Shown here: positions 40,986-50,292 of the stretch, piece after piece | Layout of the letters: each line of letters begins with the position of its first letter | Position numbering within the stretch: position 1 is the first letter of the stretch | Assembly (NCBI GenBank): GCA_040381535.1 | Contig: JBEIHF010000007.1 | Location: 1-64,000, forward strand | DNA from: Micavibrio_A sp040381535 | GTDB taxonomy: Bacteria > Pseudomonadota > Alphaproteobacteria > Micavibrionales > Micavibrionaceae | Direction: 5' to 3' | DNA: 64,000 nt | Made by a program: the position numbers and the translations under genes | Notes under the pieces: generated by a model | What the model saw: only the letters and a program-made list of their open reading frames with translations | Databases searched by the model: none | Told to the model about the DNA's origin: nothing

Positions 40986-42413
40986 ATGAGCGACGATACG
41001 CTTCACCCCCCTTCGAACGAACGGGGACCTGCCGACACAGCCGAACTTCTGGAAGAAGTGCGGGAGGAAGGATTTTCGCTTTCGGATCAGCGTATCCGTG
41101 ACATTCTCGACGCGCTCTACGAAGAAGATGCCGAAACACTGCGCACGCTTCTGTATGACCTGTCTGACGCCGACATCGCCGAATTGTTCGGAAAAGTAAA
41201 CAGCGAAGAGCGCGCGCATTTCTTTGAAAAATTCAACGATATCGTCAGTCCATATGTTTACTGGCACCTTGATTCCGATCTCCGCGACGAAATTCTGTCC
41301 GCCCTGCCCGCATCCAGCGTCGCGCAGATCATTTCCGAACTGGATTCCGATGACGCGCTCGATTTGATCCTCGACCTCGATCCCGTGTTCCAGAAAAACA
41401 TTCTAAAACACCTCTCGGTCAAAAACAGAACCGCGCTCGAAGAAGGTTTGAGCTACCCCGAAGATTCCGCGGGGCGTCTTATGCAGCGCGAATATGTGGC
41501 GATTCCGCAATTTTGGACCGTGGGTAAAACCATCGATTATTTGCGCGCCGCCGAAGACGAAATACCCGATGATTTCTATGATTTGATCGTGGTTGATCCT
41601 TATTACCACGTCAAAGGCGAGATACCGCTCAACAAACTCGTGCGTGCGAAACGCTCCGAAAAGATTAACAATATTACACTCGAAGATATCCACCTGATCC
41701 CCGCCACCACGGACCAAGAAGAAGTCGCGCACTTGTTCCGCCGCGAAGGCATCGGCTCCGCCCCTGTCGTGGATGAAGAAGGCCGACTGGTAGGCGTTAT
41801 CACCATCGACGATGTTCTGGACGTTATCGACGAAGAGGCCGGCGAAGACATTTTGAAAATGGCCGGTGTCGAAGAAGGCGATATGTACCGCGCCGTTCTA
41901 GAAACCAGCTATTCCCGCTCGCGCTGGCTGGCCGTCAACCTTGTGACAGCCTTCATGGCCGCCGCTGTCGTATCCATGTTCGGAACCACCATCGAAAAAG
42001 TCGTGGCGCTCGCGGCGCTCATGCCCATCGTCGCCGGTATGGGCGGCAATGCGGGCACCCAAGCTCTCGCCGTCGCCGTTCGTGCTATCGCCATGAAAGA
42101 ACTCTCCGACACCAACGCCGTCCGCGCCATCATCAAAGAAGGGCTTGTCGGCCTGATCAACGGATGTGTGTTCGCGGTACTGGTCGGCTTCATCGCCGCA
42201 TGGTGGTTCGAAAACAACATCCTCGGCCTCGTCATCGCCATGGCGCTGGTCATCAACCTGATTTCTGCAGGCCTGTTCGGTGCGGCAATTCCCATCGTTT
42301 TGAATCGCTACGGGCAAGATCCTGCCATTTCATCGTCCATTTTCCTGACCACCATCACGGACTGCGTCGGGTTTTTCGCCTTTTTAGGGCTGGCGACCTT
42401 GTTTTTGATGTAA
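40986..42413 (+). CDS. mgtE: Magnesium transporter MgtE
   Basis: This 475-residue channel has an N-terminal MgtE_N helical superhelix (to about residue 140), two CBS domains (about 150-275, containing GSAPVVDEEGRLVGVITIDDVLDVI) that sense cytosolic Mg2+, and five C-terminal helices with the pore signature MPIVAGMGGNAGTQALAV. It sits 14 bp after maeB and has GGGGA before its start. It maintains Mg2+ supply at the inner membrane. Confidence 0.96.
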   Translation: MSDDTLHPPSNERGPADTAELLEEVREEGFSLSDQRIRDILDALYEEDAETLRTLLYDLSDADIAELFGKVNSEERAHFFEKFNDIVSPYVYWHLDSDLRDEILSALPASSVAQIISELDSDDALDLILDLDPVFQKNILKHLSVKNRTALEEGLSYPEDSAGRLMQREYVAIPQFWTVGKTIDYLRAAEDEIPDDFYDLIVVDPYYHVKGEIPLNKLVRAKRSEKINNITLEDIHLIPATTDQEEVAHLFRREGIGSAPVVDEEGRLVGVITIDDVLDVIDEEAGEDILKMAGVEEGDMYRAVLETSYSRSRWLAVNLVTAFMAAAVVSMFGTTIEKVVALAALMPIVAGMGGNAGTQALAVAVRAIAMKELSDTNAVRAIIKEGLVGLINGCVFAVLVGFIAAWWFENNILGLVIAMALVINLISAGLFGAAIPIVLNRYGQDPAISSSIFLTTITDCVGFFAFLGLATLFLM

Positions 42414-42477
42414 AGAATCTGGACTTTGGGCCGTATTTACGCCATTTTCCGGCGTCAGATATAGAACAGACAAATCC

Positions 42478-44460
42478 ATGGCACCCAAAAAGAAAAAATC
42501 CAAAAAAAAAGACAATAACGGCACGTTCCTTGGCGGAATAATGCGTTGGGTTGTCGTTTGCGGATTATGGTTCGCGCTGATCCTTAGCCTGACGCTGGCA
42601 TGGTTCGCGGGCGAACTGCCCTCTATCACCGAACAGATGATTTTCGAGCGCCGCCCGACCATCATCATCAAGGCAAATGACGGCACCATCATGGATCGCT
42701 ACGGCGACATCAAGGGCGAAACGGTCGCGGTAAAAGATCTACCCCCGCACGTGGCCGAAGCAATCATCGCCACGGAAGACAGACGTTTTTATTACCATTT
42801 CGGCATCGACCCGCTCGGCGTTGCCCGCGCCATGGGCGTGAACATCATCAATGCGGGTTTCGTGCAGGGCGGATCGACTATCACGCAGCAACTCGCCAAA
42901 AACCTGTTCTTGAGCCGCGAGCGCACGTTGAAAAGAAAAATTCAAGAAGCCATGCTCGCCATCTGGCTTGAAACCAAACTGACCAAGGATGAAATCCTAT
43001 CCGCCTATCTGAACCGCGTGTATCTGGGTTCGGGTGCGTACGGTATCGACGCTGCGGCGAAAGTGTATTTCAACAAAAGCGCGAAAGAACTCACCATCCG
43101 AGAATCCGCGACCATAGCAGGGCTTTTGAAAGCGCCCTCGCGCTATTCACCCTCTTCCAATCCAAGCCTTTCGGCGCAACGCACACGCGTGGTCTTAAAC
43201 GCGATGTATGAAGCGGGATTCTTAGATAAGGAAGAATTTGCGAAACTCGACAAAATGCCGCCCTCACCGCCGCGCAAGCCTTCATCCGGCGACACGATAC
43301 GCTATTTCACCGATTACATCGTATCCCAAGTTGAAGGTGTGATCGGTATCCCAGAAGAAGACATCATCGTCGAGACCACATTGGACCGCGACGTGCAGGC
43401 ACGCGCCGAAGCCGCCATCACCAAAGCGGTTCTTACCTACGGCGATACCTATGATCTTTCGCAGGGCGCGGCATTGTTCATGTCTTTGGACGGCGCGATT
43501 GTCGCTATGGTCGGCGGACGTGATTACGAAGTATCCGAATATAACCGTGTGACGCATGCACTTCGCTCCCCCGGCTCCTCGTTCAAACCGATCGTGTATC
43601 TCTCCGCGCTCGAACACGGATGGAACCCCAGCAGTCTCATAGTTGACGAGCCAATCACCGATGGCCGTTACCGCCCGCAAAACTACGGCGGACAATATTA
43701 CGGCGAAGTGACGCTGACCGAAGCGCTCACGCGATCCCTAAACACCGTGTCCGTCAATCTCATGCGCGATGTGGGCCCTGAAGAAACCGTCGGTCTTGCG
43801 AGACGTCTGGGTATCACGGCAGACCTTGAAGCCAGCCTTGCCCTTGCGCTCGGCTCCAACGGCATACCGATGATGGAAATGGTTACGGCCTATGCGACGA
43901 TCGGCCGCGGCGGCGTGGCGGTAGAGCCTTTCGCCATCGCCAAGATCACTAAGAACGACGGCACAACCATTTATGAACAACCCAAAGAACGCACGGCGCG
44001 CCAAGTCGTCGCGCGCGGCTATATCTCGCAGATTACGGGTATGATGCAGTCCGTCGTGAAGTACGGCACAGGCCAAGCGGCGCAAGGACCTTACATGGCC
44101 GCAGGTAAAACCGGAACGTCACAAGATTTCCGCGACGCGTGGTTCGTCGGTTTTACCAATCAGTATGCAGGCGCCGTATGGGTCGGGAACGACGACAATT
44201 CCCCCATGAAGCGCGTGACGGGCGGCATGGTGCCAGCCCCCGTATGGCGCGAAATCATGACGACGGCATCGGCCAAACCCGCGAAGTCCTATTACAATGT
44301 GCGCAATGTCGAGAGTGACTTCAGCTTCCAAGACCTGCTGGGCCGTTTGATGGGCGGCGACGATGGTCCGGTATTGGAAGGCGGCCCGAACGGCGCTGCG
44401 CCCGAATACAAGCCTAGCAATGACATGCGGAAAAAAGGCAATATCCAGTTCAATGACTAA
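42478..44460 (+). CDS. Class A penicillin-binding protein (PBP1A family)
   Basis: This 660-residue bifunctional peptidoglycan synthase has a basic cytosolic tail (KKKKSKKK), a membrane anchor at about 23-44, and a GT51 glycosyltransferase with catalytic Glu100 in ATEDRRFYYHFGID and GGSTITQQLAKNLFL. The transpeptidase follows, with nucleophile Ser367 in SPGSSFKP and KTGTS beginning at Lys544. It is shorter than E. coli PBP1A because it lacks the OB-fold insertion. The PhzF-family gene overlaps its 3' end by 8 bp. Confidence 0.95.
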   Translation: MAPKKKKSKKKDNNGTFLGGIMRWVVVCGLWFALILSLTLAWFAGELPSITEQMIFERRPTIIIKANDGTIMDRYGDIKGETVAVKDLPPHVAEAIIATEDRRFYYHFGIDPLGVARAMGVNIINAGFVQGGSTITQQLAKNLFLSRERTLKRKIQEAMLAIWLETKLTKDEILSAYLNRVYLGSGAYGIDAAAKVYFNKSAKELTIRESATIAGLLKAPSRYSPSSNPSLSAQRTRVVLNAMYEAGFLDKEEFAKLDKMPPSPPRKPSSGDTIRYFTDYIVSQVEGVIGIPEEDIIVETTLDRDVQARAEAAITKAVLTYGDTYDLSQGAALFMSLDGAIVAMVGGRDYEVSEYNRVTHALRSPGSSFKPIVYLSALEHGWNPSSLIVDEPITDGRYRPQNYGGQYYGEVTLTEALTRSLNTVSVNLMRDVGPEETVGLARRLGITADLEASLALALGSNGIPMMEMVTAYATIGRGGVAVEPFAIAKITKNDGTTIYEQPKERTARQVVARGYISQITGMMQSVVKYGTGQAAQGPYMAAGKTGTSQDFRDAWFVGFTNQYAGAVWVGNDDNSPMKRVTGGMVPAPVWREIMTTASAKPAKSYYNVRNVESDFSFQDLLGRLMGGDDGPVLEGGPNGAAPEYKPSNDMRKKGNIQFND

Positions 44461-45253
44461 GACGTTCCCCATGTATCAAGTGGATGCGTTCGCGGAAAAG
44501 CTCTTTATGGGCAACCCCGCCGCCGTGATCGTGCTCGATGAATTCCTGCCCAACGATCTGATGCAAAATATTGCGATGGAAAACAATCTTTCCGAAACGG
44601 CGTTTATTGTGCCGCGCGGCGATTATTACGACATCACTTGGTTTACGCCGATGTCGGAAATCGACCTTTGTGGCCACGCCACCCTCGCTTCAGCGCATGT
44701 GATTTTTGAACATCTGGGATATAAAAGCGAAACGCTTTTACTGAAAACCCGCAAAGTAGGCGATCTGCGCGTGACACGCGAAAACGGCATGTTGTTTCTG
44801 GATTTCCCTGCAAGGCCACCGGAAAAATTCGATGCCCTCCCCGACTGCGTGATCGAAGGATTGAACGGCCACAAGCCAAGAGAAGTTTACGTCAGCCGTG
44901 ATTACATGTTGGTCTATGACGATCCCAAAACGGTTAAAGCCATCAAACCGGATTTCAAACGTTTGGGTGAAGGCGGAAAATTCACCATCATCACGGCCAA
45001 GGCCGACCTCGAAGACAATTGCGATTTTATCAGCAGGTTTTTCTGCGCCGGAGACGGCATTGAAGAAGACCCCGTCACGGGTTCGGCTCACTGCAACCTT
45101 ATCCCTTATTGGGCTTCACGGCTCGGCAAGACGAAAATGATAGCCAAACAAGTTTCCGAGCGCGGCGGCACGCTTGTCTGCGAACTTCAAGACGACCGCG
45201 TTCGAATGGGCGGCAAAGCTTTCACTTACCTTGAAGGCAAGATCAGCGTTTAA
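44453..45253 (+). CDS. PhzF family isomerase
   Basis: This 266-residue protein is of the diaminopimelate-epimerase-like PhzF fold. It has the N-terminal FPMYQVDAFAEKLFMGNPAAV and the conserved acid in NNLSETAFI (Glu48), then the PMSEIDLCGHATLASAHVI segment and the second-half match EEDPVTGSAHCNLIPYW. Most such proteins have unknown substrates. No phenazine gene is nearby. ATG 44453 lies within the PBP 3' end, and ATG 44471 is an alternative. It is convergent with the next gene, overlapping by 4 bp. Confidence 0.9.
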   Translation: MTKTFPMYQVDAFAEKLFMGNPAAVIVLDEFLPNDLMQNIAMENNLSETAFIVPRGDYYDITWFTPMSEIDLCGHATLASAHVIFEHLGYKSETLLLKTRKVGDLRVTRENGMLFLDFPARPPEKFDALPDCVIEGLNGHKPREVYVSRDYMLVYDDPKTVKAIKPDFKRLGEGGKFTIITAKADLEDNCDFISRFFCAGDGIEEDPVTGSAHCNLIPYWASRLGKTKMIAKQVSERGGTLVCELQDDRVRMGGKAFTYLEGKISV

Positions 45254-45684
45254 ACCTGCAAAGGTTCCGAAAGCACCGGGTAGTCACGTTTGAAGGCTGC
45301 AAATTTATCTTCGCCGATAGCATCCCAGTATGCTTTCATTTCTAAAGTAGAAGCACACGGCCCGCCCACTTCGAAACCCGAGCGCATCAAAGAACGATCG
45401 ATATATTCGAGATAGGATTCCGGAAAAGCGCGACGCGGAGCGCGCAGCCCCATATCCGCAAGAGTCTTGGCAACGATCGCATCGGATGAATCCAGCATGT
45501 CCGCCGTGAATTGAATGGCAGACAAAACCTTGATTTCGATGCGGCTATTGGGCACCAATCTTATGTGGCGCATAAAACGGGCGTAGATTTCGTGATCTGA
45601 TCCGCCGTTGAGTTCGAGAGGCGGCAGTGGCAGGCTAACATCGTGTCGTGACTTGTTGTCGTTCGCTTTTAAGATGTCGGTCAT
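45250..45684 (-). CDS. Hypothetical protein with strong ribosome-binding site
   Basis: This 144-residue soluble protein starts at ATG 45684, fixed by a perfect AGGAGG 6 nt upstream. A longer frame to 45726 includes that site within coding sequence and is unlikely. After a polar N terminus (MTDILKANDNKSRHDV) comes a helical-looking domain (HEIYARFMRHIRLVPNSRIE, then VAKTLADMGLRAPRRAFPESYLEYID). I do not recognise it. The strong site suggests good expression. Confidence 0.6.
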   Translation of the reverse strand: MTDILKANDNKSRHDVSLPLPPLELNGGSDHEIYARFMRHIRLVPNSRIEIKVLSAIQFTADMLDSSDAIVAKTLADMGLRAPRRAFPESYLEYIDRSLMRSGFEVGGPCASTLEMKAYWDAIGEDKFAAFKRDYPVLSEPLQV

Positions 45685-45786
45685 GGCAAACCTCCTTGTT
45701 CGCATAAGATCCATGCTCATCTGCAAACATTAATGGAATCTTAAAAGTTCCATGGCGGACTGTGTATACTTTGTGAACAAAAGTTC

Positions 45787-46203
45787 CTAACGCCTTGGAA
45801 TCGCCGCCACTGCCAACTTATCCACACGCTCGTTTTCATCATGCCCATCATGACCCCGAACCCAGACAAATTTCACATCGTGCTTGGTAACCTGCTCATC
45901 GATTCGCAACCAAAGGTCCTGATTCTTGATGCGGGCCGGCCAGCCTTTCGCCTTCCAGCCCTTCATCCATTCGGTCACGCCTTTCTGGACATACTGCGAA
46001 TCTGTGTAAAGCGTAACGCTCGAGGATTTTTTGAGCGCGGCCAAACCTTCGATTACCGCCATCATTTCCATGCGATTGTTTGTGGTTTCCTTTGCGCCGC
46101 CGGAAATTTCTTTTTCGGTGGTTTTATAACGAAGCAACGCCGCCCATCCGCCGGGGCCAGGATTTCCTGAACATGCGCCATCAGTGAATATTTCCACGCT
46201 CAT
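45787..46203 (-). CDS. rnhA: Ribonuclease HI
   Basis: This 138-residue enzyme degrades RNA in RNA-DNA hybrids. The four catalytic acids are seen: Asp8 (FTDGACSGNPGPGGW), Glu46 (TNNRMEMMAV), Asp68 (YTDSQYV) and Asp128 (NERVDKLA). ATG 46203 overlaps the thrB stop (ATGA), so it is translated with thrB. An upstream extension within thrB adds only basic residues. A perfect DnaA box lies near its 3' end (45818-45826). Confidence 0.96.
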   Translation of the reverse strand: MSVEIFTDGACSGNPGPGGWAALLRYKTTEKEISGGAKETTNNRMEMMAVIEGLAALKKSSSVTLYTDSQYVQKGVTEWMKGWKAKGWPARIKNQDLWLRIDEQVTKHDVKFVWVRGHDGHDENERVDKLAVAAIPRR

Positions 46204-47171
46204 GCGGCGACGCCCTTTTCGTCTTGGAATTTCTGGTAATGACACAGGCGTTTTTTATACACCATCGGATCGTGCGGCTTAATGTGGTCGCCCTGCTTGT
46301 AGCGCAGTTTTTCTTCACAGCGCGAAAGCAGGAAACGCAAACACGCGGCGCGGATCAGAACAGGCAACGAAAGCTTTTCCTCGTGCGATAGAGGTCTCAT
46401 CGTATGATAGCCCTTAATGAAAGCATTGAAGCATTCGGGGCGAAAGTCATTGCTTTCATCAAAAGCCCATGCGCTTAAAGCTATCGCAAGGTCATAGGCG
46501 AAGTAATCGGTGCAGACGAAGTGGAAATCGAACACGCCTGTGATTTCGACGCCCTTCGCAAACACGTTGTCGGGGAAAAAATCGGCATGGATAGAACCCG
46601 CAGGCAAATCTTTCGGCCAGTGCGAGGCTATGAAAGTATATTCATCCGCCGCAAACTTATAAAGTCCTTCGTCAATATGGTTCAGGCGATCGCCCATTTC
46701 CGCGAGCCATGTTTGCCAACGATGCATCCCGAAACGGTTGGGCGATGTCCGCGTGAAAGCATGAACCGCCAGATGCATTTGTGCGAGAACCGTCCCCGCC
46801 TCTTCGCATAATTCGGGCGTGATCATCTGCGGATAGCATCCCGCGCCTTCGAGCAGCACGGTGAAGAACGCGGCAGGGCGCTTGTTGAGCATGCCGTAAC
46901 GCGTGCCATCCTTGCGTTCTATGGTTTCGGGGCAAGGCACCCCGCTTTTGTCGAGCTCCACCGCATAATTCAAAAAGAACGCAATATCTTCGATGATTAC
47001 GCGGTGCGGTTCGAATAACGTGAGCACATAACGGCTCTTGCTCGTGAGCACAAAATAATTGGTATTGGATACCCCCGCCTCGATCCCTTCATGCGAAACC
47101 AGCGTCCCGATGTTATAATCATTCAGGAACGAGGAAAGCTCGTCGGTGGAGACTTTGGTGTAAACAGCCAT
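46200..47171 (-). CDS. thrB: Homoserine kinase (APH-fold ThrB)
   Basis: This 323-residue protein is of the aminoglycoside-phosphotransferase fold that serves as homoserine kinase in alphaproteobacteria, making O-phosphohomoserine for threonine. The catalytic loop is IHADFFPDNV (His195, Asp197, Asn202), followed by the metal Asp in VFDFHFVCTD. Also typical are GVSNTNYFV and the N-terminal MAVYTKVSTDEL. The position between ispH and rnhA is the conserved order. Confidence 0.95.
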   Translation of the reverse strand: MAVYTKVSTDELSSFLNDYNIGTLVSHEGIEAGVSNTNYFVLTSKSRYVLTLFEPHRVIIEDIAFFLNYAVELDKSGVPCPETIERKDGTRYGMLNKRPAAFFTVLLEGAGCYPQMITPELCEEAGTVLAQMHLAVHAFTRTSPNRFGMHRWQTWLAEMGDRLNHIDEGLYKFAADEYTFIASHWPKDLPAGSIHADFFPDNVFAKGVEITGVFDFHFVCTDYFAYDLAIALSAWAFDESNDFRPECFNAFIKGYHTMRPLSHEEKLSLPVLIRAACLRFLLSRCEEKLRYKQGDHIKPHDPMVYKKRLCHYQKFQDEKGVAA

Positions 47172-47201
47172 GCTGACAGTTTAAGGACGTATTAGCGCAA
47201 A

Positions 47202-48167
47202 TCAAGCGACTTTTTCTTCAGCATCACGCAGGATACGGGGAATGTTGAAGACGACGTTTTCTTGGGTGATGGCGACCTCTTCCACGGTCACATCGAACCG
47301 TTCTTTTGCGGCAGATACAACTTCGTCGATCAAAATATCAGGCGCGGAAGCGCCCGCGGTAAGACCCATCACATTGATGCCATCCAACCATTTCCAATCG
47401 ATCTCGGATGCGCGCTGTACGAGGATTGCTTTGTCGCATCCATAGGCCACGCCGACTTCGACCAGACGATTGGAGTTCGAAGAGTTCGGTGCACCGATGA
47501 CCATGAGTGCATCACAGCGCGGCGCGATCGCCTTCACCGCTGCTTGGCGGTTGGTCGTGGCGTAACAGATGTCTTCTTTGCCAGGACCGATGATGTGCGG
47601 ATATTTTACTTTAAGCCCATCCACCACTTCGGCTGTGTCATCGACGGACAATGTGGTTTGCGTGCAGAACGCGATATTGTGCGGATCTTCCACGTTTAAA
47701 TTCTCGACGTCTTTGAGTGTTTCGACGAGCAGAACGGCGCCGCCCGGCAATTGGCCCATCGTGCCGACGACTTCGGGGTGGCCCTGATGGCCGATCAAAA
47801 TAATCTGGCGACCGAGCTCGTGATGTTTCTCCGCCTCTTTATGCACCTTGCTTACCAGCGGGCAGGTTGCATCGATGTAAAACATCTCGCGCGTTTTAGC
47901 TTCGGCAGGTACAGCCTTTGCCACACCGTGCGCGGAGAAAATGACAGGCTGTCCGTCATTGGGAATTTCGGCCAACTCCTCGACGAACACCGCGCCCTTA
48001 GCACGCAGCCCGTCGACAACAAATTTATTATGAACGATTTCATGGCGCACATAGACGGGCGCGCCGTATTTTTCGATGGCCTTTTCGACAATCTGGATGG
48101 CGCGGTCCACGCCCGCGCAAAAGCCGCGCGGCGCAGAGAGCAATATGGTCAAAGGACGTTTTTCCAT
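47202..48167 (-). CDS. ispH: 4-hydroxy-3-methylbut-2-enyl diphosphate reductase
   Basis: This 321-residue iron-sulfur enzyme makes IPP and DMAPP in the last MEP step. Cluster cysteines are Cys17 (RGFCAGVDRA), Cys102 (DATCPLVSKVH) and Cys201 (DICYATTNRQ). RHEIVHNKFVVDGLRAKG and the catalytic-site stretches are conserved. It precedes thrB and rnhA by the usual order, with a 30-bp gap. Its product feeds ispA at 51.8 kb. Confidence 0.97.
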   Translation of the reverse strand: MEKRPLTILLSAPRGFCAGVDRAIQIVEKAIEKYGAPVYVRHEIVHNKFVVDGLRAKGAVFVEELAEIPNDGQPVIFSAHGVAKAVPAEAKTREMFYIDATCPLVSKVHKEAEKHHELGRQIILIGHQGHPEVVGTMGQLPGGAVLLVETLKDVENLNVEDPHNIAFCTQTTLSVDDTAEVVDGLKVKYPHIIGPGKEDICYATTNRQAAVKAIAPRCDALMVIGAPNSSNSNRLVEVGVAYGCDKAILVQRASEIDWKWLDGINVMGLTAGASAPDILIDEVVSAAKERFDVTVEEVAITQENVVFNIPRILRDAEEKVA

Positions 48168-48248
48168 AGCCGTTTATATAGAGGACAATTGCGCCAAAAT
48201 CCATAGCAAAACCTTGTTTTGGCCATAGAGCTGGCCTATGATTTGGCC

Positions 48249-48983
48249 ATGAAATTCAACGCGCTCCTCCTAGTCTCTGTACTCGCCCTTACGTCCTGCT
48301 CGACAGTCTCAGGCTTGAAAAACGACCTCGCGGTCGGATATGACAAGATCGCGGGCGTATTCCATTCGCCGCCCGATCCGGTGAAGGAAGAAAAGAAAAA
48401 ACTTCCCGTCTATGACGGCACCTGCCCGCCCGTCACCGTGCGCCCCGATCTGGCACGCCTTGTTGATTTCCATGATGCCGCAAAAACATCCGCAAGCGAC
48501 AAAGTTTCTGAAGTGAACATTGTGGACGTCAAGAATGTCTGCCGCATGGAAAAAGAAACTTTGCTGATGCAGATCGATCTGACCTTGAGCGGAAGAACCG
48601 GACCCAAGGCACGCATCAAATCCGGCGACAAGCCAAGCTTCGCGTATCCGTACTTCGTTGCGGTAACAGATTCTCAAGGCACCGTGGTTTCAAAAGAAAT
48701 ATTCGCGGCTTCGCTCGCCTATGGCGCAACGCAGAACGAACTGGCACAAGGCGAAACTGTGTTCCAAGCCATGCCTTTCCCCGGTCTCACACAAGGCATC
48801 GCGTATAATGTCGTGGTGGGTTTTCAATTAACGTCGGATCAATTGGCGTATAACCAAGGCAACACGCTCGCGCATAGCGATTTATCGACGCCCGTTTCCA
48901 TTCCGCCGCCCACAATCGCGCCGCCCGCAAAATCGACATCGGCTATTCCAAAGCCCGTTACGAAACCCGTTATTGCGAATTAA
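48249..48983 (+). CDS. Hypothetical lipoprotein
   Basis: This 244-residue protein starts at ATG 48249 with a signal peptide ending in LTSC. The mature part has two Cys (GTCPPVTVRPDL and VKNVCRMEK), a beta-rich centre with LLMQIDLTLSGRTGPKAR and YPYFVAVTDSQGTVVSKEIF, and a Pro/Ala-rich C terminus. Similar lipoproteins of unknown role occur in related bacteria. It is divergent from ispH and overlaps the next convergent gene by 4 bp. A longer start at 48219 would put residues before the signal peptide. Confidence 0.7.
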   Translation: MKFNALLLVSVLALTSCSTVSGLKNDLAVGYDKIAGVFHSPPDPVKEEKKKLPVYDGTCPPVTVRPDLARLVDFHDAAKTSASDKVSEVNIVDVKNVCRMEKETLLMQIDLTLSGRTGPKARIKSGDKPSFAYPYFVAVTDSQGTVVSKEIFAASLAYGATQNELAQGETVFQAMPFPGLTQGIAYNVVVGFQLTSDQLAYNQGNTLAHSDLSTPVSIPPPTIAPPAKSTSAIPKPVTKPVIAN

Positions 48984-50230
48984 AAAGATGTGCGCAACGT
49001 TTTAACCGCGCTCGATAGCGATCTGCGTGCGCGGTAGAGGGATATCTGCAAGCTTGATCCCAGAGATTTTCCCGCCCCCCGTTTTTGCATGACATCCCAT
49101 GTTTCGGTGATGCCGAAATAAACGTGATACGGCGTGGTCGCGGGCATGAAATCTGCGGAGGGCGATAAATCGCGGTTTAGCGATTCCGTCCAGAAACCGC
49201 GTTCCTGCATATATTTACTTTCGAACACACCGACCATTTTTGTTACACGGTCCTTGATATCTTGACGGTTCGGCGCCGCTTCCAGCATCAACGCATTGGC
49301 TTTCAACGCTTCGCAAAAAGGCCAAATGCGTTTGGTATCCGAAATCACGTAACCGTTGGGTGATACGATGTCATAGATACCGCCATATTGTTCATCCCAT
49401 CCATGTTCGTTCGCCCAGACGAGAAGCTGCAAGCAGAATGGGTCATGCAAATTTTCCGCGCCCTTCATGGCCCCGTGTTTTTTGAGCAGCCATACCCATT
49501 CGAAATAATGGCCGGGTTCCAGATGATCGCCTTTGTCGGGGTGCGGTTTCAGATTGTCCGTGAAAAACTCTGTGAGCGTTCCGCGGCGGGAATCGAAAAA
49601 CACGCTTTGGAAGAGCGAGACCATCTCATCCGCCATAGCTTCGAAGTTCCTGCCACCCCATGTTTCCTGTGCGAACAGACAGGCTTCTAGCAAATGCATA
49701 TGCGGATTTTGGCGGCGAATTCTGGGCAGCGGCTTGGAATTAGGCCCCAATGCCTCGGACAAACCCAAAGGCAGGGCAAACCGCGCATCTATCAGACGCA
49801 AGACATTCCCCGCCGTTTCTTCCGCCCGTTCATCCCCCGTGGCGCGGTAGTAATGCGAACAGGCAAAGATGACAAAGGCGAGCGCGTAAAGATCGCAGGT
49901 TTTATCGCTCACCCGCCCTTCATCGTCCAACGCGAAATGCCAAAGCCCCGTCGCAGGATCATAATAACGGTCCATAATAAATTCAAACTGCTTTTTAAGA
50001 TCGGCTTTGAACCCCTTGTTATTATTTAGGGAAGCATGCGCATAAATTGAAAGCTGGCGGCACTGCGCAACGAGCCTGCGCTGCCCCGTAAAGACAGGCT
50101 TGAAACCTTTGCCCAAGCGTTCGTAAAAGCCGCCGCGCGGGTCACGGAACGCTTCATGCCATTTGGGCGCCCAGCGCACTTGCAAGCGGGTTTCCAGAGA
50201 ACGGACGGTGGAATGGATGCCAGAGGCCAT
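48980..50230 (-). CDS. AGE-family epimerase/isomerase (mannose-6-phosphate isomerase-like)
   Basis: This 416-residue (alpha/alpha)6-barrel enzyme belongs to the N-acylglucosamine 2-epimerase family. Seen are GGFYERLGKG at the N terminus, RRLVAQCRQLSIYAHA, RQNPHMHLLEACL, LEPGHYFEWVWLL and the late conserved GFWTESLNRD. Members isomerise mannose, cellobiose or N-acylglucosamines. The sequence is most like the YihS/mannose isomerase-like group, but the substrate is uncertain. ATG 50230 is chosen, as the extension to 50305 lacks similarity. Confidence 0.88.
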   Translation of the reverse strand: MASGIHSTVRSLETRLQVRWAPKWHEAFRDPRGGFYERLGKGFKPVFTGQRRLVAQCRQLSIYAHASLNNNKGFKADLKKQFEFIMDRYYDPATGLWHFALDDEGRVSDKTCDLYALAFVIFACSHYYRATGDERAEETAGNVLRLIDARFALPLGLSEALGPNSKPLPRIRRQNPHMHLLEACLFAQETWGGRNFEAMADEMVSLFQSVFFDSRRGTLTEFFTDNLKPHPDKGDHLEPGHYFEWVWLLKKHGAMKGAENLHDPFCLQLLVWANEHGWDEQYGGIYDIVSPNGYVISDTKRIWPFCEALKANALMLEAAPNRQDIKDRVTKMVGVFESKYMQERGFWTESLNRDLSPSADFMPATTPYHVYFGITETWDVMQKRGAGKSLGSSLQISLYRARRSLSSAVKTLRTSF

Positions 50231-50292
50231 AAACTTAACTATCTTGGTAAGGTCACTCAGGCATGATACTGACTCATGGCAGGATTGAAAAG

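Noticed and set aside
45775..45786. GAAC-AAAA-GTTC palindrome as a LexA site
   Set aside because: This spacing matches the Gram-positive SOS box, not the alphaproteobacterial GTTC-N7-GTTC, and it lies just past the rnhA stop with no SOS gene next to it.
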